DNA from: Sphingopyxis sp. 113P3
GTDB lineage: Bacteria > Pseudomonadota > Alphaproteobacteria > Sphingomonadales > Sphingomonadaceae
DNA: 64,000 bases
Assembly: GCF_001278035.1 (NCBI RefSeq)
Contig: NZ_CP009452.1
Span: forward strand, 3,505,501 to 3,569,500
Direction of reading: 5' to 3'
The first letter of the stretch is position 1. Every line of letters begins with the position of its first letter. A program made the position numbers and the translations under genes. The notes beneath the pieces were generated by a model. It made no database searches. It was given only the letters and a program-made list of their open reading frames with translations, and was not told the DNA's origin. Below are positions 52,789 to 61,119 of the stretch, in pieces.

Positions 52789-53442
52789 ATGCACATCCTT
52801 CTCCTCGCAGCGCTGAGCGAAGAAGCCGATGCGTGTTTCCCCCGCGAAGGGACGCGCGATGGCGATATGTTTGCCGTCCGCCGTCTCGCTGCGCACGGCC
52901 ACCGGCTGACCATTGCCACCACCGGGCTTGGCAAGGTCAACGCCGCGCTCGCGGCGGGCGCGCTCGGCGCAGAGGCGGACCTGCTGCTGATAATCGGCAC
53001 CTGCGGCGCGCTTGGGGCTAAGGCGGGACGCGCCTATTGGATCGCCGAGGCCGTTCAGCACGATTATGGCGCGGCGCATCCGCGTGCGTTCCGCCGATAC
53101 CGCGCCGGAGAGTGGCCGATCGGCGAGCCGGGAGAGACGCATTTTTCGGCGATGGCCGACCCGGGACTTGGCCTCGCTCACGCGCGGATCGCGAGCGGCG
53201 ACAGCTTCATCGCCTGCCCCGATGCCGCCGCTTCCCTCGGGGCAACCCTCAGGGCATCGCTCGTCGACATGGAGGTCGGCGCCGTCGCGCAGGCGGCAGC
53301 CCGGCTTGGCCTCCCCTGGGCCGCGATCAAGGCGGTCACCGACGAGGCGAATGAAGGCAGCGGCGCCGACTTTCACGCCAATCTGGCCCTCGCGGCAGGT
53401 CTTGCTGCGCGAGAGGCCGAGCGGCTTGTCGCGATGCTGTGA
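52789..53442 (+). CDS. 5'-methylthioadenosine/S-adenosylhomocysteine nucleosidase-like protein
   Basis: A 217-residue phosphorylase-superfamily protein. It begins MHILLLAALSEEADACF, with the catalytic Glu in SEEAD. GLGKVNAALAAGAL and LIIGTCGALG are conserved, LVDMEVGAVAQAA holds the ribose-binding Met-Glu, and AVTDEANEG the catalytic Asp. These fit hydrolysis of methylthioadenosine or S-adenosylhomocysteine in sulfur recycling. GTGGGGCG precedes the ATG. The stop overlaps the GTG start of the peptidase gene. Confidence 0.85.
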   Translation: MHILLLAALSEEADACFPREGTRDGDMFAVRRLAAHGHRLTIATTGLGKVNAALAAGALGAEADLLLIIGTCGALGAKAGRAYWIAEAVQHDYGAAHPRAFRRYRAGEWPIGEPGETHFSAMADPGLGLAHARIASGDSFIACPDAAASLGATLRASLVDMEVGAVAQAAARLGLPWAAIKAVTDEANEGSGADFHANLALAAGLAAREAERLVAML

Positions 53443-54059
53443 AAGGCAAGGTGGCGCTCGCACTGATCGCGCTGGCGATCGTGATAGCGCTCGGTCTTCC
53501 CATTCGAGAGCGGACCGAGCGGGCCGAGGCCGACCTGTTTGAAACATGGCGCGGCGGCCCGGCCCAGGCCAAGGTTGCGGCGATCGAAGCCTATTTCGCT
53601 CGCGATAAAGTCGGCGACGTGCTGCCCCTCGCCGACATCCTGCGCAGCGACGCGCGCTGGCGAACCTGCCCATCGGCCGCGCCCTTCGCGGTTCCGCCGT
53701 CAGCGCACTGGCCCGCGATGGCGAAAACCCTCCGCTATTTGCGCGAGCATCTCGTTCCCGCCTTCGGGCCGGTGCGCGTTGTTTCGGGCTACCGAGAGCC
53801 TGCCGCCAACCTCTGTTTCAAGGGCGCGAAAGCAAGCCGCCACCTGCGCTTCGCCGCGCTCGACCTCATTCCGGTGCGGCCGATGCCGCGCTCCGAGCTG
53901 ATCGAAAATCTCTGCGCCCTCCATGCGCGGACGGGGCAACGCCATGCCGTCGGTCTCGGTATCTACAGCGCAGCGCGCTTTTACATCGACACCGCCGGTT
54001 ACCGCCGATGGGACGGGGATTATCGCGCCGCGTCCTCGCCATGCGGAGCCTCCCGCTGA
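53439..54059 (+). CDS. M15-type D-Ala-D-Ala carboxypeptidase-like protein
   Basis: A 206-residue exported protein with an N-terminal anchor (VALALIALAIVIALGLPI). The M15/YcbK-like domain shows VSGYREPAANLCFKGAK and ASRHLRFAALDLIPV, with the first His and Asp zinc ligands. The third ligand position, normally His in an HxD motif, reads FYIDT, so one ligand may be replaced by Tyr. It probably binds or cuts peptidoglycan stems. GTG start overlaps the upstream stop codon (GTGA). Activity is uncertain for lack of the canonical third ligand. Confidence 0.7.
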   Translation: MKGKVALALIALAIVIALGLPIRERTERAEADLFETWRGGPAQAKVAAIEAYFARDKVGDVLPLADILRSDARWRTCPSAAPFAVPPSAHWPAMAKTLRYLREHLVPAFGPVRVVSGYREPAANLCFKGAKASRHLRFAALDLIPVRPMPRSELIENLCALHARTGQRHAVGLGIYSAARFYIDTAGYRRWDGDYRAASSPCGASR

Positions 54060-54158
54060 TCCCCGGCAATTTTGTTGCGCCGCAGCAGCGCTTCTGTTAG
54101 GGGCGCGGCGTTTCGCGGCGCTCCGGGCGCTGCCCCTTTCCATCAAGGCTTATCCCGC

Positions 54159-55991
54159 ATGTCTTTGCGCAATATCGCCATCATCGCGCACGTCGATCAT
54201 GGCAAAACCACTCTCGTGGACCAGCTTTTCCGCCAGTCGGGGACGTTTCGTGACAATCAGCGCGTCGAGGAACGCGCGATGGATTCGAACGACCTCGAAA
54301 AGGAACGCGGGATCACCATCCTCGCCAAATGCACCTCGGTCGAATGGGGTGAAGGCGAGAATGCGACGCGGATCAACATCGTCGACACTCCGGGTCACGC
54401 CGATTTTGGCGGCGAGGTCGAGCGGATCCTCAGCATGGTCGACGGGGTCATCCTGCTCGTCGATGCTGCCGAAGGACCGATGCCGCAGACCAAGTTCGTG
54501 ACCGGCAAGGCGCTCGCGCTCGGCCTCAAGCCCATCGTGGTCGTCAACAAGATCGACCGCAGCGACGCGCGCGCCGCCGAAGTCCTTGACGAGGTATTCG
54601 AGCTCTTCCTGACGCTCGAGGCCAATGACGAGCAGCTCGATTTCCCGATCCTCTATGCCTCGGGCCGCGGCGGCTATGCCTCGCCCGACCCCGAAGCGCG
54701 CGAGGGCACGCTTGAGCCCCTGTTCCAGACGATCGTGAACCACGTTCCCGCGCCGGGGCTCGATGAAGATGGTCCCTTCACCTTTCTCGCGACATTGCTC
54801 GACCGCGACAATTTCATCGGGCGCATCCTCACCGGGCGCGTCCAGTCGGGCACGGTCAAGGTCAACCAGCCGATCCATGCCTTGGACGCCGACGGCAAGG
54901 TCATCGAAACCGGCCGCGCGTCGAAGCTCCTCGCCTTCCGCGGGCTCGACCGCGTTCCCGTCGAAGAGGCGCGCGCGGGCGATATCGTCGCGATCGCGGG
55001 GCTGACCAACGCGACCGTCGCGAACACCATCGCCGACACGAGCGTGACGACGCCGATCGCCGCGCAGCCGATCGATCCCCCGACGCTGTCGATGCGCTTT
55101 GCGGTCAACGACAGCCCGATGGCGGGCCGCGAGGGCAGCAAGGTGACGAGCCGCATGATCCGCGATCGCCTGCTCCGCGAAGCCGAAACCAACGTCGCGA
55201 TCCGCATCACCGAGAGCGCCGACAAGGACAGTTTCGAAGTCGCGGGCCGCGGCGAGCTTCAGCTCGGCGTTCTGATTGAAACGATGCGCCGCGAAGGCTT
55301 TGAGCTCGGCATCAGCCGGCCGCGCGTTCTCTACCAGACCGATGAGAACGGCCAGCGCACCGAGCCTTATGAAACCGTCGTCATCGATGTCGACGACGAG
55401 CATTCGGGCACGGTCGTCGAGAAGATGCAGATCCGCAAGGCAGAGCTTACCGACATGCGCCCCTCGGGCGGCGGCAAGACGCGTATCACCTTCAGCGGCC
55501 CGAGCCGCGGCCTCATCGGCTATCACGGCGAGTTTCTGTCGGACACCCGCGGCACCGGCATCATGAACCGGTTGTTCGAGAAATACGGCCCCTACAAGGG
55601 CGCAATCGAGGGCCGCAAGAACGGCGTCCTCATCTCGAATGGCGCGGGCGAGGCGGTCGCCTACGCACTCGGGCCCCTCGAGGAGCGAGGCATTCTCTTC
55701 GTCTCGCCGGGCGAGGCGCTCTATGAAGGGATGATCATCGGCGAGAATGCAAAGCCCGAGGACCTCGAGGTCAACCCGATGAAGTCGAAGCAGCTCACCA
55801 ACTTCCGCTCGACGGGCAAGGACGATGCGATCCGTCTGACGCCCCCGCGGCGGATGACGCTCGAGCAGGCGATCGCCTATATCGACGAGGATGAAATGGT
55901 CGAGGTGACCCCGGCGAATATCCGTTTGCGCAAAGCAATCCTCGATCCGCACGAGCGCAAGAAAGCGAGCCGCAAGAAGGAAGCGGCATAA
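54159..55991 (+). CDS. typA: Translational GTPase TypA/BipA
   Basis: A 610-residue ribosome-associated GTPase, normal length. The G domain has [13 protein letters not shown] (G1) at about 10-22, [16 protein letters not shown] (G3) and [12 protein letters not shown] (G4). EF-G-like domains and the BipA-specific C-terminal domain follow ([36 protein letters not shown]). It acts in ribosome assembly and stress adaptation. I start at 54159, with CATCAAGG upstream; the longer upstream frame is not conserved. A strong terminator follows. Confidence 0.96.
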   Translation: MSLRNIAIIAHVDHGKTTLVDQLFRQSGTFRDNQRVEERAMDSNDLEKERGITILAKCTSVEWGEGENATRINIVDTPGHADFGGEVERILSMVDGVILLVDAAEGPMPQTKFVTGKALALGLKPIVVVNKIDRSDARAAEVLDEVFELFLTLEANDEQLDFPILYASGRGGYASPDPEAREGTLEPLFQTIVNHVPAPGLDEDGPFTFLATLLDRDNFIGRILTGRVQSGTVKVNQPIHALDADGKVIETGRASKLLAFRGLDRVPVEEARAGDIVAIAGLTNATVANTIADTSVTTPIAAQPIDPPTLSMRFAVNDSPMAGREGSKVTSRMIRDRLLREAETNVAIRITESADKDSFEVAGRGELQLGVLIETMRREGFELGISRPRVLYQTDENGQRTEPYETVVIDVDDEHSGTVVEKMQIRKAELTDMRPSGGGKTRITFSGPSRGLIGYHGEFLSDTRGTGIMNRLFEKYGPYKGAIEGRKNGVLISNGAGEAVAYALGPLEERGILFVSPGEALYEGMIIGENAKPEDLEVNPMKSKQLTNFRSTGKDDAIRLTPPRRMTLEQAIAYIDEDEMVEVTPANIRLRKAILDPHERKKASRKKEAA

Positions 55992-55999
55992 GGTTCTGA

Positions 56000-56030
56000 C
56001 CGGCGGCCGAGCGGCCGCCGGTTTTCTTTT
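56000..56030 (+). terminator. Rho-independent terminator after typA
   Basis: CCGGCGGCCG (56000-56009) pairs perfectly with CGGCCGCCGG (56012-56021) and is followed by TTTTCTTTT. It lies 8 bases after the typA stop. Confidence 0.88.
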
Positions 56031-56099
56031 GGGCTCTTTCTTGACGCGCTCCCTTCGCCCTTCGGTATTTTCGCCTTTCCGCAACGAGAGGGGCCGCCC

Positions 56100-56648
56100 G
56101 TGAGCCGTCTCATCCTCTTCAACAAGCCCTACGGCGTCCTGTCCCAGTTCACGGACCGCGGCAGCGAGACTACGCGCGCAACGCTGTCCGACTATATTGA
56201 CGTCGCGGGCGTCTATCCCGCCGGGCGGCTCGATCGCGACAGCGAGGGGCTCTTGATCCTGACCGACGACGGCGCGCTCCAGGCCCGCATTTCGTCTCCG
56301 CGGCACAAGATGCCAAAGACCTATCTTGCGCAGGTCGAGGGCGAGCCCGATGATACCGCGCTCGCTGCGCTTCGCGCAGGGATTATGCTCAACGACGGTC
56401 CGACCCGTCCCGCGGCTGTCCGGCGCATCGATCCGCCGCCGCTTTGGGACCGCGACCCGCCGGTGCGATATCGCAAGAGCGTAGCCGATTCATGGATCGA
56501 GCTCACCATCACCGAAGGCAGAAACCGCCAGATACGCCGCATGACCGCCGCCGTGGGATTTCCAACACTGCGGCTGGTACGGTGGCGTATAGGGGGATGG
56601 GAGATTGGTGATCTCACGCTAGGAGAATGGCGCGAGGTCACGCGCTAG
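56100..56648 (+). CDS. rluE: RluE-like 23S rRNA pseudouridine synthase
   Basis: A 182-residue RsuA-family synthase. The catalytic motif is [19 protein letters not shown] (catalytic Asp in RLDRDS). It lacks the N-terminal S4 domain, as RluE does. [16 protein letters not shown] opens it, and [20 protein letters not shown] is the other family signature. It uses a GTG start after GAGAGGGG. It stands between the typA terminator and the toxin-antitoxin region and ends the ordinary chromosome block. Confidence 0.92.
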   Translation: MSRLILFNKPYGVLSQFTDRGSETTRATLSDYIDVAGVYPAGRLDRDSEGLLILTDDGALQARISSPRHKMPKTYLAQVEGEPDDTALAALRAGIMLNDGPTRPAAVRRIDPPPLWDRDPPVRYRKSVADSWIELTITEGRNRQIRRMTAAVGFPTLRLVRWRIGGWEIGDLTLGEWREVTR

Positions 56649-57022
56649 TTGCCTCTTCCAGACGAGTTCGCATCTAGCGAATCCCCTTCGGCCGAGAGAA
56701 GTAAGGATAAAGGGATTTCGCCTCACTCGGCGACGCGCTCGGAGCTACCCAGTGCTGCGGGATGATCGCGGCAAATTGTCTCGACCAGGCCTTCAAGGGC
56801 AGCAACGCGCTCGCCGATCCAACTCAACTCCTCGTCACTGATTTTGAATTGAGGCGATAATGCCGAGCGCTCAACTATGCCGAGTGGGCGTTGGGCAGGC
56901 CCCGCTCCCTCTAACTTTGCGGTGATCGGCTCGGCATGGTTTTGACCTCCGATCTTGGCCCATCGATGTGGTTTTGACGCGTTGGGCCTTGCCACGGGCC
57001 GTGAATGTGCGAGACTCCTCGA
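56649..57022. other. Intergenic stretch, no gene supported
   Basis: About 370 bases. A long minus-strand frame covers it but is antisense to the MNT-HEPN gene and carries no family motif. It may hold that gene's promoter. I see no RNA gene or strong palindrome. Confidence 0.4.
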
Positions 57023-57928
57023 ATGAAGATTGACGTCGATCATCTGCCCGCGGTGCATCAGGAGGAACTCGCCCTGGCAACGCGGATTTTGATGGACGAA
57101 TTTGCCGTTGCGACCTCGCGCTCTACGCAGCCGTGGAAGAAGAACGGCAAGATCCGAAAGATCGTTTTGTTCGGCAGCTATGCGCGGGGCGACTGGGTCG
57201 ACGAGCCCGAGAAGGGCTATCAGTCGGACTATGACCTGCTGATCATCGTCAGCCACGAAGACCTCACCGAGATCGCGGATTATTGGTATGTCGCGGAGGA
57301 CAAGATCCTGCGCGATACCGCAATCGCGCGACCGGTGAACATCATCGTCCACACCCTCGAAGAGGTGAACCGCGGACTGAAGCGCGGCGAATATTTTTGG
57401 GTCGACATCGCGCGTGACGGGGTCGTTCTGTACGATCTTCCCGGCAGTGAGCTGGCCACCCCGATGCCGCTGACGGCGGCCGACGCTTATGAAATGGCGA
57501 GCGGATATTTTGCGGACTGGCTGGCAAAGGTTGATAGTGCGATCAAGCTGGCGAACTTTGCTATCCAGGAGGACGAAAGCAATGATGCCGCTTTCCTGCT
57601 CCACCAAGCGGGCGAGCGAGCCTACACCTGCTATCTGCTGGTTCGCAGCCAGTACGTTCCGCGTTCGCATAATTTGAAGTTCTTGCGTTCGCTGGCCGAG
57701 GACCGGGAGCCACGGCTTGTAGAGGCCTGGCCGAGGTCGACGAAGCTCGACCGCCGGCGCTTCGAGTTAACGAAACGCGCCTATGTCGAGGCTCGTTACT
57801 CGGCTGCATATGCCATCGAAAACGAGGATCTGCAGGCGATCAAGGCAGCAGTGACAAGCTTGCGCGACATAGTCGAGACAGTGTCGCGCGAATGGCTCGA
57901 CGGACTCCGCCAGAAAGCGGACCTCTAA
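57023..57928 (+). CDS. Fused nucleotidyltransferase (MNT) and HEPN domain protein
   Basis: A 301-residue fusion. Residues 40-150 are a minimal nucleotidyltransferase, with GSYARGDW at 51-58 and SDYDLLIIV at 68-76 (Asp69, Asp71). Residues about 160-290 are a HEPN domain (AYEMASGYFADWLAKVD, HQAGERAYTCYLLVRSQY, PRSHNLKFLRSLAED), with candidate R-x-H residues in PRSHN. MNT and HEPN pairs are normally two genes, where MNT adds AMP to the HEPN RNase and silences it. Here both are one polypeptide. I start at 57023 rather than at 57005, because the conserved Lys-Ile-Asp start follows CTCCTCGA. Confidence 0.82.
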   Translation: MKIDVDHLPAVHQEELALATRILMDEFAVATSRSTQPWKKNGKIRKIVLFGSYARGDWVDEPEKGYQSDYDLLIIVSHEDLTEIADYWYVAEDKILRDTAIARPVNIIVHTLEEVNRGLKRGEYFWVDIARDGVVLYDLPGSELATPMPLTAADAYEMASGYFADWLAKVDSAIKLANFAIQEDESNDAAFLLHQAGERAYTCYLLVRSQYVPRSHNLKFLRSLAEDREPRLVEAWPRSTKLDRRRFELTKRAYVEARYSAAYAIENEDLQAIKAAVTSLRDIVETVSREWLDGLRQKADL

Positions 57929-58243
57929 TCACTGCGGCGCCGGCTACAGCCGCCGAGAAACACCAGCCGCCGATCTTTCGGTTGAAACCGCCGAGTCGCC
58001 TCACATCATACGGCTGGAGCTTGGCGAGCGTGGCGGTCTTGAGCACGACAACGTCTACTCGGCATACTTGAACGCTTGGCATACGCGAGGCGCAACAGTT
58101 CGACGCTACGGCGGCTGAACTTGTTCTCGCGCGGTCATGCCCTAGCCAGTGTGGGCGCGATCTGTGATACTGCGAGCGCAGGAAATTGAGGCGGCCTGCC
58201 GAAATTCATGCACCGTCGCGCAAGCGTTGGGCGTCACATTGAC
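57929..58243. other. Intergenic stretch before the Xre antitoxin gene
   Basis: About 315 bases without a convincing gene. A TTGACA-like -35 box lies at 58238-58243, and the operator below overlaps the promoter that follows. Confidence 0.4.
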
Positions 58244-58276
58244 AATTGCCGTGAACTAAACCCATTCACGACAATT
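58244..58276. promoter_or_regulatory. Operator palindrome of the Xre-RES module
   Basis: AATTGCCGTGAA (58244-58255) and TTCACGACAATT (58265-58276) pair at 11 of 12 positions with a 9-base spacer. It follows a TTGACA box and lies 17 bases before the antitoxin start, as expected for autorepression by a Xre antitoxin. Confidence 0.7.
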
Positions 58277-58292
58277 TTTGCGGGAGGCATTA

Positions 58293-58700
58293 ATGGAACT
58301 CGTTCCGATTGAGCCTGCCCCGCCGCCACCAGCGGCGAACTTTTCGGACGCGGAGGTGCAGGCCATGCAGCGGGTCGTAACCCGTCTCTTCGATAATTGG
58401 GGCATCACCGATGCCCAGGCTGCCTGCCTGCTCGGCGACATGCCGATCCGCACCTATCAGCGGTGGAAGCAAGGTGTATTTGGCCGTTGGAATGTCGATC
58501 TGGCCGCGCGCCTGTCGAACCTGATCGGAATCCACATGGCGCTTCGCCTGCTCTACACCGAGAGGAAGCGGGGTTATCGCTGGATTAAGGCACCCAACCG
58601 TGCCTTTGGCGGACGTTCGGCGCTCGAGGTCATGCTAGGTGGCCAGCTTACCGATCTGATGCGCGTCCGGCGTTATCTCGACAGCTATCGCGGCGCTTAG
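58293..58700 (+). CDS. Xre/MbcA/ParS-family antitoxin (DUF2384)
   Basis: A 135-residue antitoxin. The N-terminal helix-turn-helix region is VVTRLFDNWGITDAQAACLL with DMPIRTYQRWKQGV. The C-terminal toxin-binding DUF2384 part is SNLIGIHMALRLLYTERKRGYRWIKAPNRAF, then GRSALEVMLGGQLTDLMRVRRYLD. The ATG at 58293 follows CGGGAGGC. It is intact, but the RES toxin gene immediately downstream is broken. RES toxins degrade NAD, and this protein would block the active site and repress the operon. Confidence 0.9.
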   Translation: MELVPIEPAPPPPAANFSDAEVQAMQRVVTRLFDNWGITDAQAACLLGDMPIRTYQRWKQGVFGRWNVDLAARLSNLIGIHMALRLLYTERKRGYRWIKAPNRAFGGRSALEVMLGGQLTDLMRVRRYLDSYRGA

Positions 58701-58709
58701 TGATTTTCT

Positions 58710-59020
58710 ATGCCCGATGTACCGCTGGCTCCAGTTGGCTGACCGTCGGCAGTCCGGCTGATCGAAACAAATATCCGCCCATCGACCTGTTTGAGGATCT
58801 CGTTGACCCCGAAGACTGGGCGTTGCTGGCGGCGGCCGAGGCCAGGGCCAATCCGCGGGTTGCCGAAACCATCGAGAATTTCGAAGAATTTATCGGCCGA
58901 ACCCTTGTCGGCATCAATCCCATTGACCGAGACAGCGGATGGCGGCAAAGGCGATGTCTTCGATCGGCTCCTGCGAGAACCATTTTCGAAATGGCGTTGA
59001 AAATCAGGCAAGTCGTTGAA
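58710..59020 (+). pseudogene. RES-domain toxin gene, decayed
   Basis: The frame starting at the ATG at 58710 reads MPDVPLAPVG, then a TGA where RES proteins usually have Trp, then PSAVRLIET. After a one-base shift it continues KYPPIDLFEDLVDPEDWALL, then AAAEARANPRVAETI. This is the conserved N-terminus of RES NAD-degrading toxins. After AETI no further RES sequence follows, so the catalytic part is gone. The break ends close to the tRNA-Gly gene. At least three lesions are present: a nonsense codon, a frameshift and a 3' truncation. Confidence 0.75.
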
Positions 59021-59022
59021 AT

Positions 59023-59096
59023 GCGGGTGTAGCTCAATGGTAGAGCAGAAGCTTCCCAAGCTTACGACGAGGGTTCGATTCCCTTCACCCGCTCCA
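59023..59096 (+). tRNA. tRNA-Gly (anticodon CCC)
   Basis: The acceptor arms GCGGGTG and CACCCGC pair over 7 bp. The D arm is GCTC-AATGGTA-GAGC, the anticodon loop TTCCCAA gives CCC, and the T arm is AGGG-TTCGATT-CCCT. The gene encodes TCCA at its 3' end. It closely resembles E. coli glyU. tRNA-Gly genes are frequent integration sites. Confidence 0.95.
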
Positions 59097-59398
59097 TCTT
59101 GCTGCCCGCGCGCAGTCGCCGATGGTTGAAGCGATTAGGAGCGAACAGCCACTCTGCCAACGGAAGCTATCTCCGATTCACATTCTGAAGCAGACGGCAT
59201 CCTGCCGGCCAAAGCCGGCTGCGAATTTGGCTACAGAGGTGGGTGCGATGGGTTTCAATAGAGCCCTTCGCCGATCTTCTCACTTCGCTTTTGGGCAAAG
59301 GTTTACCTCAGTGGTGTTTATCCTATGTCCTTAGGACATATGGTATAGGGTAGGAGGTAAAAATAGAAGCGGTTCGACCCTTCCAATTACGCAAGCGG
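59097..59398. other. Leader between tRNA-Gly and the AbiEi gene
   Basis: About 300 bases with no gene. It holds a 17-bp palindrome (59324-59340) and a strong AGGAGG site at 59352-59357. That site lies 41 bases before the annotated ATG, 5 bases before an in-frame ATA codon. Confidence 0.5.
59324..59340. promoter_or_regulatory. Operator-like palindrome upstream of abiEi
   Basis: TATGTCCT (59324-59331) and AGGACATA (59333-59340) are perfect inverted repeats around one T. AbiEi antitoxins bind inverted repeats in their own promoter, so this is a likely autoregulatory site. Binding is inferred. Confidence 0.6.
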
Positions 59399-60283
59399 AT
59401 GACCAATCTTGCCGAATCGTTGGCGCGTCGTTTGGACGCTCAGGATAGGCCGATCCTCTCGAACTACGAGATTTTCGCTATCCTGACACAAATTTACAAG
59501 GACGGCGACGCGCGTTATCTGCGGGGCGACCAGCCAAACCACGATATTTTCCGCCGTACCCGCGCGTTGCTCGTGGCCGAGGGAATCATCCGAAGCGATA
59601 ATGACTATCATCCGCTCTACCGCGTGATGAGCAAGTCCGACGCCGCAGCCGAGGATATCGCCTGCTCGGTCGATCCCTATTGCTATATCTCACATATGTC
59701 GGCGATGCAGCGCTACGGTCTCACCAATCGTCGCCCCGAAGCCCTGTTCCTGACCGAGCCCACCGCGGCGCTGAAGCGGCAGCTCGTCAAGGCGGAGGCG
59801 CCAAGCGGAAATATCCGGTTCGACAATGATCTCGATCGGTTCAATGGCCCCGCAGAGCGGCCCACGGCGGTGCGCCATCCGGCGAGCGTTCGCGGCCGTC
59901 GCCTCGAGATACTTTCGACCAAGCATGTGGGGGAGCATGTTGCGATCAAGGGCACCCTCGCGCGGATCGCGACGATCGGCCAGACCTTCCTCGATATGTT
60001 GGACGAGCCTGCGCGCTGCGGGGGCATGGCGCATATTTTGGAGATCTGGTCAGAGCATGTCCGCACCTATCTGGACGATGTCCTGACAACGATCGACCGA
60101 GCGCCTAAGCCGATCCTCAAGGTCCGCGCCGGTTATATCCTCGACGAACGTTTGGGCGTTACCGATTCCCGCATCGCGGCGTGGTCGGCGCTTGCGCAGC
60201 GCGGGTCGAGCCGCGTGCTCGTCGCCGGCGAACCCTTCGCCAGCGAGTTTTCAGAGAAGTGGATGCTGTCGCTCAATGTCTGA
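59399..60283 (+). CDS. AbiEi-like antitoxin/regulator of a type IV toxin-antitoxin system
   Basis: A 294-residue protein. The N-terminal winged-helix part includes LSNYEIFAILTQIYKDGDA and RRTRALLVAEGIIRSD, and CYISHMSAMQRYGLTNR is the AbiEi-type domain core. The C-terminal half shows GTLARIATIGQTFLDMLDEPARCGG, the antitoxin region that resembles ETFLDLL-DRP in relatives. The ATG at 59399 lacks a ribosome site. The strong site 41 bases upstream leaves open an upstream start, but only ATA is in place. Its stop overlaps the AbiEii start. Confidence 0.82.
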   Translation: MTNLAESLARRLDAQDRPILSNYEIFAILTQIYKDGDARYLRGDQPNHDIFRRTRALLVAEGIIRSDNDYHPLYRVMSKSDAAAEDIACSVDPYCYISHMSAMQRYGLTNRRPEALFLTEPTAALKRQLVKAEAPSGNIRFDNDLDRFNGPAERPTAVRHPASVRGRRLEILSTKHVGEHVAIKGTLARIATIGQTFLDMLDEPARCGGMAHILEIWSEHVRTYLDDVLTTIDRAPKPILKVRAGYILDERLGVTDSRIAAWSALAQRGSSRVLVAGEPFASEFSEKWMLSLNV

Positions 60284-60698
60284 TCCGGTCGAAATCGAAA
60301 GCTGTACCGTCGACATCGACCAATGGATCGAAAAGGCGAAAGCTGACCCTGAAGCCTATCTCGAGCGGCAGGTCACTGAGATATTCCTCGCCGCGCTCGG
60401 GATGACGACGCCCTTCGCGCACGAAATCTTTCTCAAGGGCGGCATCCTTATGGGAGTCGTCTATGAGAGCCCGCGCCAGACGGGCGATGTCGATCTCACC
60501 GCGATCAGCGCTCCGACGAGCGAAACCGTCGACGCGCTCAAGGCCGCGCTGAGCGAAGCTCTCCCCCGCGCCGCCGTGCGCCTCGGCTATCCTGACATCC
60601 TGTGCGCGGTGCAAAGCTCGCGCTTTATGCCGTCGGAACAGATGTTCGAGAATGTCCGCCGTCAGCACCAATGGCACAGATTTGAGGTTGTGATTTAA
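60276..60698 (+). pseudogene. AbiEii-like nucleotidyltransferase toxin, truncated by an IS3 element
   Basis: The first 140 codons of an AbiEii/AbiGii toxin. KGGILMG at 54-60 and TGDVDLT at 69-75 (Asp71, Asp73) are the nucleotidyltransferase GG/GS and DxD motifs. The family is about twice this long, and the rest is replaced at about 60690 by the left end of an IS3 element. The ATG at 60276 overlaps the AbiEi frame by 8 bases. The toxin is probably inactive because its C-terminal lobe is missing. Confidence 0.8.
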
Positions 60699-60756
60699 GG
60701 AGGATTTGGGCTTCGTCGTAGTGACGAAGGAACGAAGATGAAGCCCAAATCCTCCT
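60698..60756 (+). promoter_or_regulatory. 17-bp hairpin enclosing the start of the IS3 orfA gene
   Basis: AGGAGGATTTGGGCTTC (60698-60714) pairs perfectly with GAAGCCCAAATCCTCCT (60740-60756). The 25-base loop holds the GAAGGA ribosome site and the first two bases of the ATG at 60738. The fold would form only in transcripts entering from outside, which would block translation from read-through. Confidence 0.7.
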
Positions 60757-61097
60757 ATTCAAAATCGCCGTCGAAGGCCCCTGCGGAGCAGGTGGTGAAG
60801 GATATCCGGCGGCAGACCCGGCGGCACTTCTCTGCCGAGGACAAGATCCGCATCGTGCTTGAAGGCCTTCGCGGCGAGGACAGCATTGCCGAGCTGTGCC
60901 GCAAGGAAGGCATCGCGCAAAGCCTGTACTACACCTGGTCGAAGGAGTTCATGGAAGCGGGCAAGCGCCGCCTGGCGGGCGACACTGCCCGTGCCGCGAC
61001 CACCGGCGAGGTGCAGGATCTGCGCCGCGAAGCGCGTGCCCTGAAGGAATGCGTGGCCGACCTGACACTCGAAAACCGTCTGCTGAAAAAAGCATGA
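60738..61097 (+). CDS. IS3-family transposase OrfA
   Basis: A 119-residue helix-turn-helix protein. RRHFSAEDKIRIVLEGLRGE opens the domain, followed by IAELCRKEGIAQSLYYTWSKEF and a C-terminal leucine zipper (DLRREARALKECVADLTLEN). It ends LLKKA at an AAAAAAG run, a usual frameshift spot, although orfB lies in the +1 frame here. It precedes orfB by 22 bases, and the two form an IS3-family element. Confidence 0.9.
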   Translation: MKPKSSYSKSPSKAPAEQVVKDIRRQTRRHFSAEDKIRIVLEGLRGEDSIAELCRKEGIAQSLYYTWSKEFMEAGKRRLAGDTARAATTGEVQDLRREARALKECVADLTLENRLLKKA

Positions 61098-61119
61098 TCG
61101 CGGATGGGGGCGACGACGA

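Noticed and set aside
54150..56306. Long minus-strand open frame (about 700 codons)
   Set aside because: Antisense to typA and rluE, with no recognisable domain. A shadow of codon bias.
56723..57670. Minus-strand frame of about 315 codons
   Set aside because: Antisense to the MNT-HEPN gene over most of its length and without motifs.
59023..59096. tRNA-Gly as the attachment site of the left-hand integrase
   Set aside because: The integrase at 35774 is 22 kb away with ordinary chromosomal genes between, and I found no second copy of the tRNA 3' end in the window.
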